Assembly (NCBI GenBank): GCA_030679145.1
Contig: JAUXTU010000003.1
Coordinates: forward strand, 1 to 35,198
Reading direction: 5' to 3'
DNA length: 35,198 nucleotides
DNA from: Bacteroidota bacterium
Lineage (GTDB): Bacteria > Bacteroidota > Ignavibacteria > UBA10030 > UBA8401
This document shows positions 31,495 to 35,198 of this stretch, piece by piece; position 1 is the first letter of the stretch, and each line of letters starts with the position of its first letter. Under the pieces are notes generated by a model, which was not told where the DNA came from, did no database searches, and was given only the letters and a program-made list of their open reading frames with translations. Position numbers and translations under genes: made by a program.

Positions 31495-33160
31495 ATTCCC
31501 ATTTAATTGTGTAGTTCGGCAGAACATCAATTGGAAGTTCTTTCACTTTTTCAATACTGCTCTCTACTTCAGGTAAGAATTTTGCCCACGTATCGAAGAA
31601 ATGCTGCACCTTTGCATTATCCCCCTCTCCTTCAAGAATCAATAGATCATGGTCAAGATTCTTTATCCCTGTCCGAAAATTGTTGAAATCAACTGACCAT
31701 CGCTGGGTTCCGGCATCAAATGTAATTCCACCATTCTTATAGAGATAACTGAGAGCGATAGCAGCGGCTTTAGCATGCGCTTCTGCCAATCCAAATCGGA
31801 CAGAACGGAAAAGACTTCCCAAATAGGAGACATAAAAACTTTTTTCCTTTTTATGATCAACAACGCCTTTATCGATCAGATATGCCAGTGAAAGCAATCC
31901 GGTGATATCAGCTTTACATTCTTCCAGTGCGTTGTAGTTCGGTCCTATTGCAGCATTCACCGCCATTCCTTTCTTCGGTCCTACTTTTACTGTACGCGGT
32001 CCGACAGCGTGACAGATTTCATGCATGAGAACAAATTGAAAGAAACCGTCATCCGACAAGTATTGAAGCTGTGATTCATCCAATACTTTCATGCTAACCG
32101 GTTTGATAATTGCATTGAATCGAGCTTTCAACATATTCGTCCAGAATGTTTTTGTCGTCCCTTTCTTTTCGTGAACCACCGGATCGTTCGGAAGATTGGT
32201 TGCGACTGCTTGATAACCGGCAGCTGCTTCGCCGGTGCGGATGATATCCTGCACAACAATGAATTTTGCAGTCAATCCTTTGACTTCGGATTTATACTGT
32301 TCAGGGATCGGAAGATTCTTTTCAAAATCTGGAAGATACTTCGTATAAATATCCAATTTCTTTGATTCAACCGGATCGACAATTTCGATCGATGCTTCAT
32401 ATTTTGCCTTCACACCTTTAATACCATCGGAGTATGTTTCGAATGGACCGAACACTATGTCGAATTTATTATCTTTCATATCAATCCACGCAACATCCGC
32501 ATCGAAGTAGTTGTCTGTTGTGAGCGCTTGAGCTTTTAATCGTAGAAATTTTGAGAACGAAGGGCTGTCCGATAAATCTGCGCATTCATTTAGCAGTGAA
32601 ACTATTGGTGTAATGTATTGTTTGTATTCTACGTGATACGGTACAGCTTTGAATCCACCTTTTTCATCCGAACGAATAACAGTATATGGTGACATGAACT
32701 GTTCTTGCTTCGCTTTCGACAATTTTGAATAATAATCGTCGAACTGTTCTACCGTCATTTCGCGCGGATAGATCTCATCACCGGCATAATATGATTGGTT
32801 GCCAATGAACGGTGCATATTCATTGAGTTGTTCGAATGGACCGGCATTTCGTTTGATAAGAGTTAAAAGTTTCTGCGCGTACGGATCATTCTTCACCTGC
32901 ATAAGACTGTCACGCAAATGGATTCCGTATTGTGACGTTTGAAGCCAATAGATCGAATCGAGATAAACAGCAGCCAACGTCAGTTTTTTTAGAATGGTCT
33001 TGTCCGGTTCTTTCATTCCTCTTGCATCAAACGGCATATCATAAGGCGCATATTGAGCAGTGTAATGATCGATCTTCATTTTTTGAGATTCACTCAACAA
33101 AGAAGTTTTTTTTGCACATCCTGAAAAAAGAATAATAATGATCAAGAAAGAATATTTCAT
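31493..33160 (-). CDS. Lipoprotein zinc peptidase, M49 (dipeptidyl-peptidase III-like)
   Basis: 555 residues from the ATG at 33160, which has AAGGA eight bases upstream; the ATG at 33199 would add 13 polar residues before the signal peptide. Signal with lipobox LFSGC (C15). The zinc site is HEICH (H380, E381, H384), followed about 30 residues later by LEECKAD (E414 the expected third ligand), the M49 arrangement HExx(x)H...EECR/KAD/E. The motif is the five-residue HExxH form rather than the six-residue HELLGH of classical DPP III; a five-residue M49 enzyme is known from Caldithrix. Expected activity is removal of dipeptides from short peptides, here in the periplasm. It sits between kinases I and H and is followed by the DUF885 gene. 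Confidence 0.82.
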   Translation of the reverse strand: MKYSFLIIIILFSGCAKKTSLLSESQKMKIDHYTAQYAPYDMPFDARGMKEPDKTILKKLTLAAVYLDSIYWLQTSQYGIHLRDSLMQVKNDPYAQKLLTLIKRNAGPFEQLNEYAPFIGNQSYYAGDEIYPREMTVEQFDDYYSKLSKAKQEQFMSPYTVIRSDEKGGFKAVPYHVEYKQYITPIVSLLNECADLSDSPSFSKFLRLKAQALTTDNYFDADVAWIDMKDNKFDIVFGPFETYSDGIKGVKAKYEASIEIVDPVESKKLDIYTKYLPDFEKNLPIPEQYKSEVKGLTAKFIVVQDIIRTGEAAAGYQAVATNLPNDPVVHEKKGTTKTFWTNMLKARFNAIIKPVSMKVLDESQLQYLSDDGFFQFVLMHEICHAVGPRTVKVGPKKGMAVNAAIGPNYNALEECKADITGLLSLAYLIDKGVVDHKKEKSFYVSYLGSLFRSVRFGLAEAHAKAAAIALSYLYKNGGITFDAGTQRWSVDFNNFRTGIKNLDHDLLILEGEGDNAKVQHFFDTWAKFLPEVESSIEKVKELPIDVLPNYTIKWE

Positions 33161-33168
33161 TACAATTA

Positions 33169-33173
33169 TCCTT
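33169..33173 (-). promoter_or_regulatory. Ribosome binding site of the M49-type gene
   Basis: AAGGA on the minus strand, eight bases before the ATG at 33160, which starts the lipoprotein signal. It lies within the first codons of the longer reading from 33199, arguing against that start. Confidence 0.5.
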
Positions 33174-33202
33174 GGTTTTGAATTGTTTGTATTGTACACA
33201 CT

Positions 33203-35198
33203 TTACTTTAAAAACAAATTATCAATCTTTACTATGCTCGTTTTTCGCCGCTGCTTTGTGTAGGTTAAGACCTTATCAGCATATTCTGTTCTGTAAAATC
33301 TAAGATTATCGCCCGGTGGTATATTCATGATCTTCGATTTCTTTCGTGTTCTGAGATTAATCTTCCATAAAGCGCTTCTATTCTTAAGGACATAATATGC
33401 CGTTGATTGAGAAACAATCGCCCGCGATTTTTCATCAGCCCTCAATAACAGGTTTCCTTGAGCATTCGGATTTTTCAACAACTCCTGACGGGTGATTATA
33501 TAACTGTCTCCTAGTCCATTCAGATATCCGATCGCGGAATTGTTCAGTAGCGGAAACGCATACATTGTATCTCTGAAAAATACCTTATCTTCCCCCGTGC
33601 GAATATTTAAAAGATGTGTCTCGTTATATATTGATTGTTTAGCATTCTTGGAAGAATTGCGAACAATAGTAACGATGGAATCGGATATCCAGTGATCAAC
33701 AATTCCTTCTCCCAGATCTTGAATACGACGCCCACCCGATATATCAATGATCTTTGCATTCAAATATTCGACCTCCTCTTTTAGTCTGAATTCCATAAAT
33801 GCAAGCAATTTTCCTGACGGTGACCAGATAGGTTCTTCTCTTGAAATGGAAGGATGGAACGGGAATAATATTTCCTGCCGACCTCCGTTGATATCACGAA
33901 TCATCAGTGCATCCAAAAGTATTGGACTCAATATCTGCATTGCAATGGATTTACCATCGGGTGAAATATGTGCACGGTTGATATTCTCGTCCGGATACAC
34001 CTGACGATTTTCTGTACCATCGGTATTGACCATCCAGAGAGTTGAAGTCTCTGTTCGCTGCGAAAAGATCAGCCGATTTGCAGCGTTCGAAAATGAAATC
34101 CCATAATCAGGACCTGCTCCTCTGGTTATTTGTGTTGCCTCACCGCCATTTTCCGGAATTGCCCAGATATTGAAATTGCCGCTTCTGTTCGAAGAGTACA
34201 AAATGTATCCGTTTTTAAGAATTATCGCTTCATCAATGGTCTTTTTATCATCGGTTATTTTAGTCTCGTTACCCGTTGCAATATCCCGGATAAATATTTC
34301 ATTGTAATCACCTTCCAGAGGTCTTGTAAACAGGATCTTTTTTCCATCTGGTGATACTTTCAATGTAAAATATCTCAAACTTCCTTTCATGAGTGAGTCA
34401 ATAAATTCTATTTTTGCATCCGTTCCCTGAGGCGTTACGCTCCAATATTCTCTCCAACCCGAGCGGCTCGCATTACGGTTGTTTCTCCCTCCACGGTAAT
34501 AAAATATTCTATCTCCGCTCGGGCTCCAAAATGGTGCAATTCCGGAATCGGCAATAACTCGAGATGATCCTGTCAGCACAGAAACAACACATATCTCCGA
34601 TATGTTTTTCCCTGCCCGATTTCTGCCATACGCAATGGAACTCCCGTCGGGTGAAAACTGTGCAGTGGCAGCATTTCCCAGATCTGCTGAAGAATCATTT
34701 GTTAATCGTCTGCTTTCACCCGTTTCAATGAACATCATATAGATATCCCAATTTCCCTTCACGTCAGAACCGGGAAACGCCAGCCATTTTCCATCCGGCG
34801 ACATATCCGGGTATTGATATTCTGTTGCTGGAATTTGAAGGATCGAAGTGGACATATCGGGATTGATTTTGGGAAGCGAATTGCCAAACACGAACCACAC
34901 GATCAATGCAATAATCGTGACAACCGCAACGGAACCACCGATGCGTACGGAAGTTTTCTCAAAAATACCGGGCGAAATCTTTGATTGAATTCCGGATTGA
35001 GTCGCAACTGGTTTCTGATCTGATTGAATCTGTTGTATGTTCGGTGAACTTCTCATCACTCTGGAAGTCTTACGCATTGCTCTTTTCAGATCAGCAGTGA
35101 TGTCATCGAAATGCTGGTACCGTTCTGCAGGATCTTTCTCTAAACATCGCTGAATTAAATTGACGATGATAGGAGAAAGATCAGGAACGAGTTGTGTG
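33203..35198 (-). CDS. Kinase I, partial: end of kinase domain, membrane helix and PD40 beta-propeller
   Basis: The frame is open to the right window edge; an internal ATG at 35077 is not the start. The visible first 40 residues (TQLVPDLSPIIVNLIQRCL..., ERYQHFDDI) are the C lobe end of the kinase, nearly identical to kinase G at this point. A juxtamembrane segment (KTSRVMRSS, then Q-rich) leads to a membrane helix at about 34945-34880. The propeller shows MSPDGKWLAFPG, FSPDGSSIAYGR, WSPSGDRIFYYR, VSPDGKKILFTR, ISPDGKSIAMQI and WSPSGKLLAFME and aligns with G throughout. The catalytic motifs lie outside the window. 42 bases separate it from the M49-type gene. Confidence 0.9.
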   Translation of the reverse strand, partial: TQLVPDLSPIIVNLIQRCLEKDPAERYQHFDDITADLKRAMRKTSRVMRSSPNIQQIQSDQKPVATQSGIQSKISPGIFEKTSVRIGGSVAVVTIIALIVWFVFGNSLPKINPDMSTSILQIPATEYQYPDMSPDGKWLAFPGSDVKGNWDIYMMFIETGESRRLTNDSSADLGNAATAQFSPDGSSIAYGRNRAGKNISEICVVSVLTGSSRVIADSGIAPFWSPSGDRIFYYRGGRNNRNASRSGWREYWSVTPQGTDAKIEFIDSLMKGSLRYFTLKVSPDGKKILFTRPLEGDYNEIFIRDIATGNETKITDDKKTIDEAIILKNGYILYSSNRSGNFNIWAIPENGGEATQITRGAGPDYGISFSNAANRLIFSQRTETSTLWMVNTDGTENRQVYPDENINRAHISPDGKSIAMQILSPILLDALMIRDINGGRQEILFPFHPSISREEPIWSPSGKLLAFMEFRLKEEVEYLNAKIIDISGGRRIQDLGEGIVDHWISDSIVTIVRNSSKNAKQSIYNETHLLNIRTGEDKVFFRDTMYAFPLLNNSAIGYLNGLGDSYIITRQELLKNPNAQGNLLLRADEKSRAIVSQSTAYYVLKNRSALWKINLRTRKKSKIMNIPPGDNLRFYRTEYADKVLTYTKQRRKTSIVKIDNLFLK

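Overview
The window is a bacterial chromosome segment of moderate-to-low GC in which every supported gene lies on the minus strand, so transcription runs from high to low coordinates. Gene families, signal peptides ending in SQ/AQ, outer-membrane beta-barrels, weak ribosome sites for some genes and an M49 peptidase with a five-residue zinc motif (known from Caldithrix) suggest the FCB group (Bacteroidota/Ignavibacteria/Caldithrix-like). This placement is an inference; there is no rRNA or marker gene here. No tRNA, CRISPR array or transposase was seen.

Right part (about 6.9-35.2 kb): a tandem array of nine transmembrane Ser/Thr protein kinases, called A to I here from left to right (I is cut by the window end). 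Each has an N-terminal Hanks-type kinase of about 270 residues with intact catalytic motifs, a juxtamembrane linker, one membrane helix near residue 305-340 and a large C-terminal, presumably periplasmic, sensor. In B, C, D, F, G, H and I the sensor is a PD40/WD40-like (TolB-type) beta-propeller; in A and E it is a TolB-like domain followed by TPRs. F-E-D-C-B plus a metallophosphoesterase form one tightly packed run with 4-base ATGA overlaps or gaps of 4-17 bases. Interleaved with the array are a conserved 113-residue protein of unknown function, a secreted M49-type zinc peptidase lipoprotein and an exported DUF885 protein. Kinase domains look recombined and homogenised between neighbours while sensors differ, and a decayed kinase start remains upstream of H.

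Left part (about 0-6.9 kb): a two-component system and envelope proteins. A soluble GAF histidine kinase follows kinase A by 9 bases. Its NarL/LuxR-type response regulator lies one gene further on, behind an outer-membrane protein. Two nearly identical regulatory modules (20-bp palindrome, exactly 16 bases, then ACGARTAAGTTG) precede the two outer-membrane protein genes at 5612 and 3530, and are the obvious candidate targets of the response regulator. The second unit encodes a 540-residue barrel protein, two small envelope proteins and a barrel protein that runs off the left edge. Several of these share a short Sm-like beta module.

Taken together the locus looks like an envelope-sensing signalling island: periplasmic propeller/TPR sensors feeding cytoplasmic Ser/Thr kinases, a possible phosphatase, secreted peptidases that could generate or remove ligands, and a two-component system controlling outer-membrane proteins. 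The functional links are inferred from gene order. Small palindromic repeats sit at 23985-24099 and 29609-29764. The only sizeable gene-free stretches are 9532-9793 and 29681-29822; no gap exceeds 300 bases.
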